From Thermoguttaceae bacterium (lineage in GTDB: Bacteria; Planctomycetota; Planctomycetia; Pirellulales; Thermoguttaceae), in contig JAFRXD010000026.1 of the NCBI GenBank assembly GCA_017441605.1, positions 16,601-80,600 on the forward strand: DNA of 64,000 nucleotides, given 5' to 3'. The position numbers and the translations under genes were made by a program. Each line of letters opens with the position of its first letter. Position 1 is the first letter of the stretch. The notes beneath the pieces were generated by a model. It saw only the letters and a program-made list of their open reading frames with translations, did not search any database and was not told where the DNA came from. Positions 1 to 9,331 of the stretch are shown piece by piece.

Positions 1-53
1 TTCTTTCCAAGACTCCGCCGAAGAGGCGAACTCTTTTAACGACCGAACCTAAA

Positions 54-884
54 TCAGTCGTCGTCATCGTCGTCGTCGAGATCTTCGTCAAAGACGTCCT
101 CGTCGACCACGACCACGACCGGACGGTGATCCGAAGCGACCGGCTCGGCGACCACGTAATCTCGTTCAAGGTCGTCTTTCCACTCTCTCGGAGAAATGCG
201 ACCGGTTGGATCGGCGGCGCAGATGTAATCGATGTGAACGCTCGGTTTATCGGACGGGAACGTGAAATCCGCCTCCCTGTTCAGCAGGGTCCAGTCTTTC
301 TTCAGTTCCTTAATCGAGTCCTCGTTCGGCTCGGCGTTAAAGTCGCCGCAGATCACGCAAGGCTTCTTTTGTTCTCGCAGTTTTTCCCTAATGATCTTGA
401 CCGTCTCGTCGCGATCCTTTTGAGTCAAGGACCAGTGCGAACAACAGAAGACGTACTTCCTTAATTCGACCATAAGGAGGCAGCGCTGTTCCTCGGAACC
501 GGGGAGGGAATAGTACTTGACGCTAATCGGCTTCTCTTTCGTGAGGATTCCGACTCCGTACTTGCCGCCCTGATAATCGATCGCGGGACCAAAAGAGGGC
601 GTCATATTCGTCAACTTCGCCAATTCTTCGAGAACGTCGACTCCCTTCGAGCGATTCGTTTTGGAATCGAGCTCTTGAAGCGCGACGACGTCGGGGCGCT
701 CGCGGTTAATGACGTCGGCGACGCGAGCGTAGTCGGTTTGGTTGTCCATCCCTTTGCAGTTCCGGACGTTGTACGACATAATTTTGTAGTCGTCGTCGTC
801 GGCTCGAACGGAGGAGAAAGCGCAAAGCGCGAGAACGGCGACCGATAGCGCCGCCAAGAAGGTCTTCGTATTCGCGAATTTCAT
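54..884 (-). CDS. secreted endonuclease/exonuclease/phosphatase (EEP) family hydrolase
   Basis: A 276-aa protein. The start is the ATG at 884, preceded by GGAAAG; an in-frame TTG 18 bases upstream is the Shine-Dalgarno region itself. Residues 1-28 form a signal peptide ending in SVRA. EEP hallmarks are all present: SYNVRN (37-42), QELDSKT with Glu71, CSHW with His150, GDFN (180-183), HIDYI near 218-222 and the terminal SDH (251-253). The fold hydrolyses phosphodiester or phosphomonoester bonds using a divalent metal, so an exported nuclease or phosphatase is likely; the substrate cannot be read from sequence. The C-terminus ends in an unusual Asp-rich tail (262-276), possibly metal-binding. 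The family call is secure, the exact activity is not. Confidence 0.85.
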   Translation of the reverse strand: MKFANTKTFLAALSVAVLALCAFSSVRADDDDYKIMSYNVRNCKGMDNQTDYARVADVINRERPDVVALQELDSKTNRSKGVDVLEELAKLTNMTPSFGPAIDYQGGKYGVGILTKEKPISVKYYSLPGSEEQRCLLMVELRKYVFCCSHWSLTQKDRDETVKIIREKLREQKKPCVICGDFNAEPNEDSIKELKKDWTLLNREADFTFPSDKPSVHIDYICAADPTGRISPREWKDDLERDYVVAEPVASDHRPVVVVVDEDVFDEDLDDDDDDD

Positions 885-919
885 TGAAACGCGTCTTTCC
901 AAGTTGCGGCGCGCGTTTC

Positions 920-1087
920 TTAGCCTCGCCCCTGGGCGATCGGTTCGACGTTGGCGGAAGGAGCCCAGCGCGCGATAAACGCCTCGATCTTGCGATCCAA
1001 CTCGTCGAGCTTCAAAAGAGCCTCTTCGTGTTGAGCCTCGATCCGTTTCGAGGTCGCGTCGTATTTCGCTTGGGCCGCTTGCGTCAT
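920..1087 (-). CDS. small charged protein, 55 aa, unknown function
   Basis: ATG at 1087 with a good Shine-Dalgarno (GGAG, 7 bases upstream) and a TAA stop at 920-922, giving 55 codons. The product begins MTQAAQAKYDATSKRIEAQ and ends EPIAQGRG. Residues 5-40 are strongly helical and charged with heptad-like Leu/Ile spacing, suggesting a short coiled coil. It sits 36 bases upstream of the EEP hydrolase on the same strand and may be co-transcribed with it. I do not recognise the family. The ribosome site and helical pattern argue that it is real. Confidence 0.5.
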   Translation of the reverse strand: MTQAAQAKYDATSKRIEAQHEEALLKLDELDRKIEAFIARWAPSANVEPIAQGRG

Positions 1088-1270
1088 CGTTCGCTCCGAT
1101 TCAAGGATCCGAAGAGCGCGCGCCTAGTGTGCTTTAGGTTCGCGCCGATTATACCGGATTAATCCGTAAAAACAACGACCTTTTTATCGTCCGTTGCGAG
1201 ACCCGAAAAGAATTTTTCAACGACGAAACAAAAATGCCGTTTATTTTTTTTCAAATTACCCGCTTTCCCC

Positions 1271-1317
1271 AAATTAAAACAAAGGCGCCGGACTTGCCCT
1301 CGGACAAATCCGACGCC
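1271..1317 (-). terminator. intrinsic terminator
   Basis: On the minus strand, a stem of about 15 bp (GGCGTCGGATTTGTC pairing with GGCAAGTCCGGCGCC through G-U wobbles, 4-base loop) is followed by TTTGTTTTAATTT. It lies 31 bases after the stop of the oxidoreductase at 1348 and terminates that gene. Confidence 0.85.
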
Positions 1318-1347
1318 GATACGGGCGACGACTCGCGTATTCTAAAA

Positions 1348-2377
1348 TCAGAACATAACTTGGGTTCGCAAATTACAGGAATCGATTTCCTTATGGCACA
1401 TCGCGACCGCGTCGCGGGCGAGAGAACCGTCTAGCATCGCGGAGGGACGACCTTCGAGGAAGCAGTTTCGCGCCTCGGTCAACTCGTTGACAAACGGGGT
1501 AATATCGTCGCCGGCGGGGAATTCGGGCTTTTCGATCGAGCCGTCTTCATGGAGAACCGTGACGGGGACTTGGTTGAAGCAATCGGTAGATCGTCGCCTT
1601 CTCGAAGTGAACTTCGTACGAGAAAGTGAACGGGCGACCCTGTTGCAGAATGCAGCCGCTCGTCGCGGTAACGACCAAATCGGAGTCGTTGTAGATAAAT
1701 TGCGAATTGAAGTATTGCGGAGCCTCGCCGCGAAGCCGACCTTGGGTGCGGACCGCCTTCGGCATGCCGAACATCGTTCGGATGAAATGCGCGTCGTGAA
1801 CGTGCAGGTCGAGCATCGGACCGCCGGAGCCTTCCATACTGTAGAACTTGTCGAGATTGAGCCAAACCGGGTCGGAGATCACGCGAGTGAACTGACCGCC
1901 CAAGCACTTGCCAAAGCGACCGTCGATCTTTGCTTGATAAATGTAGTTGAACGCGTCGAAGAACGGAAGGACGTGCCCGATCATCAGAAGTTTCCCGTTT
2001 TTCTTCGCGGCTTCGACCATCGCGACGCCCTCTTCGGCTTTCAGCGAGATCGGCTTTTCGCAGAAGACGTTTTTGCCCGCGTTGAGCGCGGCGATCGTGT
2101 TCGCGGCGTGAGCGGCGGGGGGCAGGCAGATATCGACGACGTCGACGTTCGGGTCGGCGAGCATATCGTCGAGCTTTTCGTAAGTCGCGACGCCCGTCAG
2201 GTCCATCTGGGTTCCTTGCGGACCAAAGTTGCCCTTGATTTTCGTCCAATCGCCGGAAAGGCGCTCTTTAAAGAAGGACTCGCAAAGGGCGACGACTTTC
2301 ACGTTCTCGATGCGTTGGTACGCGAGATAGTGAATCATGCCCATAAAACCGATTCCGACGATCCCGACTTTCAGCAT
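1348..2377 (-). CDS. Gfo/Idh/MocA family oxidoreductase, interrupted by a one-base frameshift
   Basis: The N-terminal frame opens with a Rossmann motif (GIVGIGFMG) and carries the family's EKP signature (VFCEKPISL), as expected for an NAD(P)-dependent sugar or cyclitol dehydrogenase. It runs from ATG 2377 into a premature stop at 1547. The C-terminal part continues in the next frame (FNQVPVTVLHEDGSIEKPEF...) to a TGA at 1348-1350, giving a normal length of about 343 aa. The total of 1030 bases equals 343 codons plus one extra base. The switch falls around 1585-1586 (TAC-C-GAT-TGC on the minus strand). Either the gene is a recent pseudogene or the base is an assembly error. A good terminator follows. 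Confidence 0.85.
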
Positions 2378-2687
2378 TGTGGAAAACTCCTTTGTTGTGC
2401 TCGGTAAGGAATAACGACCCGACGCGATTTCGCGAAGCTCGCGCCGACGATCTCTGCTTAAATTTTACGCTTTCCGACGGCGCGAATAAAGCGTTTTTCT
2501 CCCATTTTTCCAAACGCTCCAAAAACGACGCTTGAATTATCGTCAAAAACGTTTCGACCGGAATCGCGAACCGCGCCTCTTTTGGTCTAGCGTCAAAACC
2601 CCAATTTGTGTACTATTCCCGCGCGTCGTTTTCGCGACGCGCAAAAATGGAATCTCGCCGCAAATCGAAATTAAGGTAAGCTTCAAA

Positions 2688-4718
2688 ATGACAATAACCA
2701 ACGGCTCGCGAACCTCGCGATCGCGCGCGATTCTAGTCGCCGCCGCGACGTTGTCCCTTTTGCCTCTCGCCCAAGCGCGCGGGGACGATCCCAAAGTCGC
2801 CCCCGCCGATTACGTCGCGGTCGCCGTCGACTTGGCGGACGCGATCGAGCAGACCTCGGGGCAAGCCCCGGTCGCCTCGAAAGACGCCGCGAAACTGGGG
2901 CGCGCCAAGAAATCGGACGCGCCGAAAACGGGGGTCGTCGACGAAGTCGAGCAAAAACTGCCGAAGCTGAACGTTCGCGCGGACTCCGACGAGCCGACCG
3001 AGCACAAGCCCCACGGCGCGTCGCTCGCGGGCGTCCAGCCCGGAGTAACGAAGTTCGTCGAACTCTCGAAAAACCCGACGTTCGCCAAGCCGGTCGCCGA
3101 CGAGCTGGTGGACGGCTATCGCGTTCTCACTTACCAAGACCCGACCCTTCCCGACGCGACGATCCAAATCGTCGGCAAAGGGGAGCTCGTCGAGGCGATT
3201 ATGATCAACTTGGCGGAAGCGCGCGCGGAATCGGACGCGCGCAAGGTCTTCGAGTCGGAAATCAAAGACGTCCGCCCGATCTGGACCCCGGACGAGCTCG
3301 GCAATTTCCGAGAAGTCTTTCCGGAAAAGGGCGTCGCCTTCGTGCTGGAAAAGGGCGAAAACCCCGGATTGCCGAGCAATCGGGTGGTGCAAATCGTCGC
3401 GGAAACGGTGAAGTGCGAATACTTCATTATGCGCGCGGAGCAAGACCTTCGCGTCTCCTACACCTACGCGCGAGACGACGCGGAGCACGCCCTGCTCCAC
3501 GACGCCGAAGCCCCGGGCGCCTATTGGATTCTAGCGAAAACGCACCTCGCCGTCGGCGACGCGACCAGCGCGCGCAAAAGAGTCTACAAGGCGATTAAGC
3601 TCAACGACTCCCTTCCTCAATTCCACCTGACCTACATCGAGGCGCTTATCGAGGCGGGGGAAGTCGACTCGGCGCTGCGCTATATGGACGCCGTTCGCGA
3701 ATCGTTCCAAGAGCACCCGCTCTATCAAACCGAGGCCCTCGTTCTCGACTCGATTCTCCGTCGCGAAGAAGCGGAGCCCGACTACGACGCCTCGATCGCC
3801 CAAGGGCAGCGCGCCCTCAAATTGCTCGGAACCCTATACGAATCGAAGCTGACCCCCGAGGTCGTCTGGGCGGCGAAGGCCCTAGAAGAGCGCGCGAATC
3901 TTTCGATCGCGATCGCGGTGGCGCGCAAAAAGTGGAAGAACGCGGGGGACCAAGAGCGCGCGTTCGAATGGATCGACGCGGCGACGGCGGTCGCGACTGA
4001 AATCGACAAAATGGCGAGCAAGGAGTCGCAACTCCCGAGCGCGCAAATCGACGTTCTGCAAGCGGGCTTGGAATGTTGTCTCGAAATGCCCGACGCGAAA
4101 CAAGTCGACGCGTACGCGGATCGCGCGATCGCCTCGGCCGACATCTATCTTAAGAAGACGCTGGACGAGGTTTCGGCGGCTTCGGTTCGCTGGCGAATCG
4201 GAAAGGCGCTGGCGAACGCGGCGCGAATCTACGAGTCGCGCGGCGACTTCGCCAAAGCGGCGAAACTCGGCGAGCAAGCGGTCGAGTATTTGACGGTCGT
4301 CACGGACTATCGCCCGCCGGTCGATCGCGTTCCGACCGCCTTGGCGCGGCTAGAGCTGGGGCAAATCTACGCCGACGGCCTTAAAGACGCGAAAAAGGCG
4401 AGCGCGCATTTCGGCAAAGCGGTCGAGTTGTTCGAGGAAATCAAGTCGGTCGTTCGCGCGAAAGACGCGGCGGCGATCGGAGGTTCGTTGGCGTCCGCCG
4501 CCGCTTCCTCCTGGAAACGAGGCGAGAAGCAAGAAGGGCTGAAAGCGCTCGTCTCCGCCGTCGAATTCCTGGAAAAAGCCCGGGAGGGCGGATTCGTCTC
4601 CGACGCGGACATGTGGAAGCCTTACGCGAATCTCTCGGTTATGTACAAAGGCTCGAACGACGCGGCGAACGCGGCGAAATACAAGAAACTCGCCGATCAA
4701 GTCGCTCCCAAGAAATAA
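2688..4718 (+). CDS. secreted tetratricopeptide-repeat protein
   Basis: A 676-aa protein. The start is ATG 2688 (AAGG Shine-Dalgarno), giving a signal peptide of about 30 residues (RAILVAAATLSLLPLAQARG); the open frame extends further upstream but without signal-peptide character. The N-terminal 200 residues are Ala/Asp/Lys-rich and of unknown fold. From about residue 255 onward there are helical TPR-type repeats with the W/Y-A-x-G-x-A-x-x-A pattern (for example YWILAKTHLAVGDATSARK). TPR arrays are protein-interaction scaffolds; export suggests a periplasmic role. Partner unknown. It is transcribed alone and followed by a strong terminator. Confidence 0.8.
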   Translation: MTITNGSRTSRSRAILVAAATLSLLPLAQARGDDPKVAPADYVAVAVDLADAIEQTSGQAPVASKDAAKLGRAKKSDAPKTGVVDEVEQKLPKLNVRADSDEPTEHKPHGASLAGVQPGVTKFVELSKNPTFAKPVADELVDGYRVLTYQDPTLPDATIQIVGKGELVEAIMINLAEARAESDARKVFESEIKDVRPIWTPDELGNFREVFPEKGVAFVLEKGENPGLPSNRVVQIVAETVKCEYFIMRAEQDLRVSYTYARDDAEHALLHDAEAPGAYWILAKTHLAVGDATSARKRVYKAIKLNDSLPQFHLTYIEALIEAGEVDSALRYMDAVRESFQEHPLYQTEALVLDSILRREEAEPDYDASIAQGQRALKLLGTLYESKLTPEVVWAAKALEERANLSIAIAVARKKWKNAGDQERAFEWIDAATAVATEIDKMASKESQLPSAQIDVLQAGLECCLEMPDAKQVDAYADRAIASADIYLKKTLDEVSAASVRWRIGKALANAARIYESRGDFAKAAKLGEQAVEYLTVVTDYRPPVDRVPTALARLELGQIYADGLKDAKKASAHFGKAVELFEEIKSVVRAKDAAAIGGSLASAAASSWKRGEKQEGLKALVSAVEFLEKAREGGFVSDADMWKPYANLSVMYKGSNDAANAAKYKKLADQVAPKK

Positions 4719-4744
4719 ATGGCGAACTCGTTGTTCCTCGCTTG

Positions 4745-4782
4745 GCGCCGACGCTCCTTTTCGGAGGGTCGGCGCTTTTTTT
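4745..4782 (+). terminator. intrinsic terminator after the TPR gene
   Basis: The hairpin GCGCCGACGCTCC / GGAGGGTCGGCGC has a 4-5 base loop and is followed by seven T. It starts 27 bases after the stop at 4718. Confidence 0.9.
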
Positions 4783-5058
4783 GGGAAAACCGGGGGCTTT
4801 TCTCAACTCTCGCGAGGGTTGGACCGATAAAAAGTGGGCGCGGAAAACCTTCTTTTAAGGTTTTTCGGCAAAAGCGGTAGAATTGTTGCAGTGAACAAGC
4901 GCGATTCGCCGATACAAAGCAAAACAAAAAAGAACGCGAAGCGCGGCGGCGTCCGCCGGCGTCGACGCGTTGCATTATCGGTTAAACCGAAACGTTCGTC
5001 GAGCGTCGACGTTGCGAATCGCTTCGAGCGACGTTTCATATCACGGAGGAGAAACGCG
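4783..5058. other. intergenic region with possible promoter
   Basis: No gene is supported. A TAGAAT box at 4878-4883 could be a -10 element for the lipoprotein at 5059, but there is no convincing -35 at the right distance. Confidence 0.35.
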
Positions 5059-5277
5059 ATGCGTAAAATTTTACTGTCGCTGTTGTTGGGGGCGCTGGCG
5101 CTGAGTTCCGTCGGTTGCGTGTTGCCGGCCTATTCCGGCGATCCCGCCAAGAGAACGCAACAGCTCTATAATACGTCCGAAGACTTGCGTCAGACGGAAG
5201 AGACCTGGGAAAGAGTCTGGATGATCGACCAACCCAGCCATATGACCCCGTATCGTACCCACGGCGGGATTACCTGA
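5059..5277 (+). CDS. small lipoprotein, planctomycete-type, PYRTHGGI tail
   Basis: A 72-aa protein starting at ATG 5059 behind a strong GGAGGA. It has a lipoprotein signal with lipobox LSSVGC (Cys at residue 17), so it should be lipidated. The mature part is polar and helical (RQTEETWERVW) and ends in PSHMTPYRTHGGIT. From memory, small planctomycete lipoproteins with a similar PSHxTPYRTHGG tail are common, but I could not check this. Function unknown. Single-gene unit with its own terminator downstream. Confidence 0.75.
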   Translation: MRKILLSLLLGALALSSVGCVLPAYSGDPAKRTQQLYNTSEDLRQTEETWERVWMIDQPSHMTPYRTHGGIT

Positions 5278-5334
5278 TTCGGAACCGACGAGCGATCTCG
5301 TTTAATCCTTCGTTTCGCGTAAAAACATATCGAG

Positions 5335-5363
5335 CGCGCGTCGACCTTCGGCGCGCGTTTTTT
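5335..5363 (+). terminator. intrinsic terminator after the small lipoprotein
   Basis: A 9-bp GC stem (CGCGCGTCG / CGGCGCGCG, loop ACCTT) is followed by six T. Confidence 0.85.
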
Positions 5364-5413
5364 CAACGATGGCGCGAGGCGGGAAGAAAAAGGAGAAAAT
5401 TTCGTTTTTCTCC

Positions 5414-5441
5414 TTGACGGAACGGAAATCTCGGTTAGAAT
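5414..5441 (+). promoter_or_regulatory. sigma70-type promoter of the tRNA unit
   Basis: TTGACG (5414-5419), 16-bp spacer, TAGAAT (5436-5441). It lies 63 bases upstream of tRNA-Ala. Confidence 0.75.
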
Positions 5442-5504
5442 GCACGCGTCGCTTTTGAGGCGAGGGCTCGGTTCGGGTCTTGCCTTCGAGGGCGCGATCC
5501 TTTC

Positions 5505-5577
5505 GGGGAGTTAGCTCAGTTGGGAGAGCGCGACGTTCGCAATGTCGAGGTCGAGGGTTCGACTCCCTTACTCTCCA
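5505..5577 (+). tRNA. tRNA-Ala (anticodon CGC)
   Basis: A cloverleaf of 73 nt. The acceptor stem is GGGGAGT/ACTCTCC and contains the G3-U70 wobble that identifies alanine tRNA. D arm contains TAGCTCAGTTGGGAGAGC. The anticodon stem CGACG/TGTCG encloses TTCGCAA, giving anticodon CGC (codon GCG, very frequent in this genome). The T arm contains GGTTCGA. The 3' CCA is not encoded (A then CTA). Confidence 0.92.
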
Positions 5578-5579
5578 CT

Positions 5580-5612
5580 AAACCGGCCGACTTGTTTGAC
5601 CGGTTTTTTTTT
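5580..5612 (+). terminator. hairpin with T-run between the two tRNAs
   Basis: AACCGG ... CCGGTT stem with a 13-base loop followed by a T-run. The tRNA-Val begins a few bases later, so this may be a weak terminator or a processing site in a dicistronic tRNA transcript. Confidence 0.6.
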
Positions 5613-5616
5613 GCTT

Positions 5617-5690
5617 GGGCGACTAGCTCAGCCGGCTAGAGCGCCGCTTTCACACGGCGGAGGTCAGCAGTTCGAGTCTGCTGTCGCCCA
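5617..5690 (+). tRNA. tRNA-Val (anticodon CAC)
   Basis: A cloverleaf of 74 nt with acceptor GGGCGAC/GTCGCCC. The anticodon stem CCGCT/GGCGG encloses TTCACAC, giving anticodon CAC (codon GUG). D-arm TAGCTCAGCCGGCTAGAGC and T-arm AGCAGTTCGAGTCTGCT are normal. CCA is not encoded. Co-transcription with tRNA-Ala is likely from the 40-base spacing. Confidence 0.9.
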
Positions 5691-5694
5691 CTAA

Positions 5695-5729
5695 AAAAGC
5701 CCTCTCGATTTTCCCGAGAGGGCTTTTTT
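5695..5729. terminator. bidirectional intrinsic terminator
   Basis: AAAAAAGCCCTCTCG ... CGAGAGGGCTTTTTT: a 10-bp perfect stem flanked by A- and T-runs. It can end the plus-strand tRNA transcript and the minus-strand serine hydrolase unit that stops at 5756. Confidence 0.92.
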
Positions 5730-5755
5730 ATCGAGCGAACAAATCCGGCGAACCT

Positions 5756-6703
5756 CTACTTGTCGTTTTCGACGAGAAACTTAATAAAGGCGTCCGTGTC
5801 GGAACCAAACGAATGAAGCGCCACGACGCGCTTCGTCTTGCGGTTCATATAGAGAAGTTGCCCGTTCATTCCGCCCTTAACGAACGAGTTTCCGTCTTTG
5901 TCGACTTGGTTCAGCTCAAACCCGCGCGCGAACGCCTCGTCGACGACTTCTTTGGAAAGGATTCTCTTTCCGTCGTAAACGCCGTCTTGAACGTACATTT
6001 GCCCCAATTTCGCCATATCGGAGGTGGAAATGTACATCCCGGTCGCCCCGATCGGATAGCCCTCGGGATCGGTTGAAAAGGCGTATTCGGAGAAGCGAAG
6101 CGGCTCGAGCAGCTCGCGAACCATAAAGTCGTCGAGCTTTTCGCCGGTTTTCTCGGAAACAACGCGCGAGGCGAGGTAAAACGCGGCGTCGGTATAGCAG
6201 AACTTCGCTCCAGGCTCGTTGGGCAACTTTTGGGACAAAACGATCTTAAGGAAATCGCGATCCCAATCGACGGGATCGACCGCGTCGATATCGAGCTTGT
6301 CGGAGGAAGAGTCGAACCCGGCGCGGTGCCGAATAACGTCGGCGATCGTAACGTCGCGCCATCTTGGATCGAAATTTTCGGGGAAATATTTCTCAAGGAT
6401 CGGGAAGAGTTTCTCGTCGACGTCGAGTTTTCCTTGGTCTTGCAAGATCTCTAACGTCGCGCAAGTAAATAGTTTCGCGACCGAATAGGTGTTGTGGCAA
6501 CGAATCTCGGGGCGAATAACGGCGGTTTCCGACTCCCCGTCGAGTATTTCGGTAATATTGTAAATCTTTTTGCCCTCGTCGTTCGCCATTTGAACGAGTT
6601 GGGGAAGGAGTCGGGTTTTAGACGCGTCGGCGTCTTGGGCGCGGGAAACGGAAACCGTCCCGAGCGAAAGGAGCGCGAGAACCGCGCAAATCGTAAATTT
6701 CAT
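5756..6703 (-). CDS. secreted serine hydrolase, class C beta-lactamase / DD-peptidase fold
   Basis: A 315-aa protein. Start at ATG 6703 with GGAAAG upstream; the longer TTG start overlaps that site. Signal peptide to about residue 23 (SVSRAQD). The nucleophile motif is SVAK (S-x-x-K, in YSVAKLFT). YTD in FCYTDAAFYL replaces the more usual Y-x-N, and HSFG near the C-terminus sits where H/K-T-G is usual. This family covers esterases, D-aminopeptidases and beta-lactamase-like proteins acting in the periplasm; which one is open. It begins 24 bases after the stop of the glycosidase gene, so the two form an operon. The bidirectional terminator at 5695-5729 closes it. Confidence 0.82.
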   Translation of the reverse strand: MKFTICAVLALLSLGTVSVSRAQDADASKTRLLPQLVQMANDEGKKIYNITEILDGESETAVIRPEIRCHNTYSVAKLFTCATLEILQDQGKLDVDEKLFPILEKYFPENFDPRWRDVTIADVIRHRAGFDSSSDKLDIDAVDPVDWDRDFLKIVLSQKLPNEPGAKFCYTDAAFYLASRVVSEKTGEKLDDFMVRELLEPLRFSEYAFSTDPEGYPIGATGMYISTSDMAKLGQMYVQDGVYDGKRILSKEVVDEAFARGFELNQVDKDGNSFVKGGMNGQLLYMNRKTKRVVALHSFGSDTDAFIKFLVENDK

Positions 6704-6727
6704 CGCGATAAATCTTTCCAAAATAAG

Positions 6728-9085
6728 TTATTCGAGTCGAAGGACTTTCGTGTCGCCAAGTTTCAGTTGGAGAACGAGCGTCCCGTCGTCGGAGAGCGGT
6801 TTGTCGGTAAAGTAGTCGTAAATTTTGGTTTTCCCCGGAGGCGCCCTAAACGTATAGGTCTCGTCGCAAGGGGCGTGCAAGACGACGTAGGGACCGTTCG
6901 CCCAGACGGCGCACCAGCGGTCGGTATAGATCCAGACGCCCGCCGCGGACGCCTCTGGACGCAGTTCATGGGTCGTAACGCCCTCTAACGGAACGTAGTA
7001 AACGCGCGCGCCGGTCTCTTTCGCGCGCGCGACGATTTGGGCGCGAACGTCGGCGTCAAGCGCGTCCGGGTTGAGAACGACGGTCAGCTTCGGCGCGCGA
7101 ACGCGTCCGGAAAGCAAGTCGTCGAGGTCGTATTGAGCGTAGGGCGCGCTCGTTAAATCCAGGGCCTTGCGGAATTGGTAAATAGTTTTGGAGAAGCTCC
7201 CGCTCGAAACTTTGAGCATCGATTTCTCGGAGAGAAAGACGCCGATTTCGGGGACGTACGGGGTCGGATTGTCGAGGAAATAGCGATCCATCTTCGCCAA
7301 GGAGGCGGAGGCGGCCCACAGCTCGTCGGAATCGTACCACCCGGCGGCGCCAAGATCCATTAGCCACGTTCCAAAGTTGCGAATCGCGGTCTCGCCGGAG
7401 TTGCGCAAGAGAACGCTAATCGAGTCTTGGAGATTGTCCGTTGGCGAGAAGAGTCGCTCTCCCGCGGCGTAGGCGAGATAAGTGCGCGCGTCGTCCTCGT
7501 AAAGATAGAGTTTCCCCGCGGCTTCGACGCTCTCGGCGTTGAGCATGCAGGCGCAACCGCCCCCCAACTGCCGCTCGAAATAGGAAACGGGGGAGCAAAT
7601 AATATCGACGTCGGGCGAGTCGAGGAGGTCGCGCAGGGCGTAGTGGGCGCTCTCGGCGGGGCCTTTCTCGACGAGCGAGAACTCGTAAGAGTAGCCGTAG
7701 AAGAAGATCGACAGTTTCCGCCCGTTCGTCTCGCGGCGAATCGTCTTCGCGAGATCAAGAATCAGCCCGGTCATCGTCGATTGCCAGTACTCGTAAAAAT
7801 CGACGATTTTGCGCGAGTTGACGATGGCCTTTTCCCTAGCCGCGTCGCGCTCTTCGACGCTCGGAACCTCGGCGGTCTCGAGCGAGACGCCCTCGTCGCC
7901 CCAAGCCTCGCGAAGCGCCGAGTCCGTTCCGTACTTATCGCGCAGCCAAGCGCGGAAGGCGACCCGGTCGGCGACGGAGAACCCGCCGTAACCCTCGGTC
8001 CACGTGTTCGGAACGAACCACTCGCTCGAATTCTGACCGGCGGGGTGGTACCCGGCGATCGAGTCGCCGTAGCGCTCTTCCAAATGCCGAATCGCGGCGG
8101 CGAGCGCGTCGCAAGCGGCTTGTCGATACTCGGGGGAAACGGGCGCCGCCCAGTCCCAGCCGAGCCCATCGTAGTCCTCGCCGGCATTGCCCCACACGGC
8201 GCGCGCGTCCGGATGCTCGTCGAGCCAGCGAGGAGGGGCGTCCAAGCTCAATCTGGGCCAAAGTTTCGCGTTGGGGTTCGCTTTAAGGGCGGCGTCGCAA
8301 ACGAGATCGAGGGGCGCCCAATCGTATTCGCCGTTTTCGTCGGGCCACACGTTCATATGGGGCATAAGGGAGACGAAATCGACGCCCGCCTTGGCGGCGC
8401 GCTCGACTTGCGAGCTAAAGACGTCGGGGCCGACGGCGCCCAACTTGATAAAGGACGGCGACGCGGGGCGATAGACCGCCGCTTGGACGTTTCGGTCGAC
8501 GTCCGAGCTAGCCTCGAACTTGACGACGTAGGTCGCGCCTTTTTTAAGTTTTAGATTGGTATTGTGGTAGAGATGGAAATCGGGCTCCCAATCCTCAGGA
8601 AACTCGTTCAAACGAACGACCAGCTTCCCCGACTCGACCCCGACCGTCGCGATTGTTCGATCCTGAAAGACGTCGTGAAACGTCGTCCAGTTCTTGGAGT
8701 ATTCCCCCGGGGAATTGAATCGATAAGGCCCCGCGACGACGCGCCCCGTCTCTTTCTCGACGATCTCGATATTGTCGAGAAAAACGACGCCCGGTTCGGA
8801 ACCAAATCGAAAGTGAAGCGTCCCCTTCCCTTGGGAATCGTCCGCCGAGACAAATTCGTTCTCGAAGAGCTTCGACTCGGGGGTAAATCGAAGAGACGCC
8901 GAACCGAGCATGCCGAAAAAGACCCGGGATCTGACCGGGGTTCCGTCGATCGTAATTACGGGAACTCCCCCGCGCGTTTCGACCGCGTATTTGACGCCGG
9001 AATCCGCTCCGAGCGCCGACGAGATCGCCGACGCCAAGAGGGCGAGCCCCAGCGCCGTCGTCGATAATAAAGATCTATGCGCCAT
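6728..9085 (-). CDS. secreted GH42-like glycoside hydrolase (beta-galactosidase type)
   Basis: A 785-aa protein. Start chosen at ATG 9085 (GGAGAC Shine-Dalgarno) because it gives a clean signal peptide (LLSTTALGLALLASAISSALG). Residues about 30-220 look like a jelly-roll carbohydrate-binding module (FLDNIEIVEKETG, then an LKKGATYVVKFEASS segment). The centre resembles the GH42/GH35-like TIM barrel (VDFVSLMPHMNVWPDENGEY; GYHPAGQNSSEW with a possible acid/base Glu; YLYEDDARTYLA with a possible nucleophile region), followed by a trimerisation-like domain and a beta-rich C-terminus. It probably cleaves beta-galactosides or related glycans outside the cytoplasm. Co-transcribed with the downstream serine hydrolase. 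Confidence 0.75.
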   Translation of the reverse strand: MAHRSLLSTTALGLALLASAISSALGADSGVKYAVETRGGVPVITIDGTPVRSRVFFGMLGSASLRFTPESKLFENEFVSADDSQGKGTLHFRFGSEPGVVFLDNIEIVEKETGRVVAGPYRFNSPGEYSKNWTTFHDVFQDRTIATVGVESGKLVVRLNEFPEDWEPDFHLYHNTNLKLKKGATYVVKFEASSDVDRNVQAAVYRPASPSFIKLGAVGPDVFSSQVERAAKAGVDFVSLMPHMNVWPDENGEYDWAPLDLVCDAALKANPNAKLWPRLSLDAPPRWLDEHPDARAVWGNAGEDYDGLGWDWAAPVSPEYRQAACDALAAAIRHLEERYGDSIAGYHPAGQNSSEWFVPNTWTEGYGGFSVADRVAFRAWLRDKYGTDSALREAWGDEGVSLETAEVPSVEERDAAREKAIVNSRKIVDFYEYWQSTMTGLILDLAKTIRRETNGRKLSIFFYGYSYEFSLVEKGPAESAHYALRDLLDSPDVDIICSPVSYFERQLGGGCACMLNAESVEAAGKLYLYEDDARTYLAYAAGERLFSPTDNLQDSISVLLRNSGETAIRNFGTWLMDLGAAGWYDSDELWAASASLAKMDRYFLDNPTPYVPEIGVFLSEKSMLKVSSGSFSKTIYQFRKALDLTSAPYAQYDLDDLLSGRVRAPKLTVVLNPDALDADVRAQIVARAKETGARVYYVPLEGVTTHELRPEASAAGVWIYTDRWCAVWANGPYVVLHAPCDETYTFRAPPGKTKIYDYFTDKPLSDDGTLVLQLKLGDTKVLRLE

Positions 9086-9146
9086 TATATTGTCTCCGTT
9101 TGTCATTGCGCGCCAAAGCGTCGCGTTCGACCGGCGCGCTCCCATA

Positions 9147-9175
9147 AGGATACCGGAGTCGAGAGCGCGGGTCAA
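9147..9175 (-). promoter_or_regulatory. sigma70-type promoter of the glycosidase operon
   Basis: On the minus strand: TTGACC (9175-9170), 17-bp spacer, TATCCT (9152-9147), 61 bases upstream of the start at 9085. Confidence 0.65.
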
Positions 9176-9331
9176 GTCGCGGCGAGAAACTATGGGAAAA
9201 ATGGGCGCCAAAAACGCGGGGCGGGCGTTGGCGGGGAGATGTTTTTGCGCGGGATCGTTCCCGCCGCTAGGAATTTGAACTTGCCCTCAAGACCTTGCGA
9301 TTCTAATAGCCGCGCGATGAATTTTCGGCGC
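9176..9331. other. intergenic region between divergent units
   Basis: No gene, repeat or RNA structure could be supported here. The region separates two divergent promoters. Confidence 0.5.
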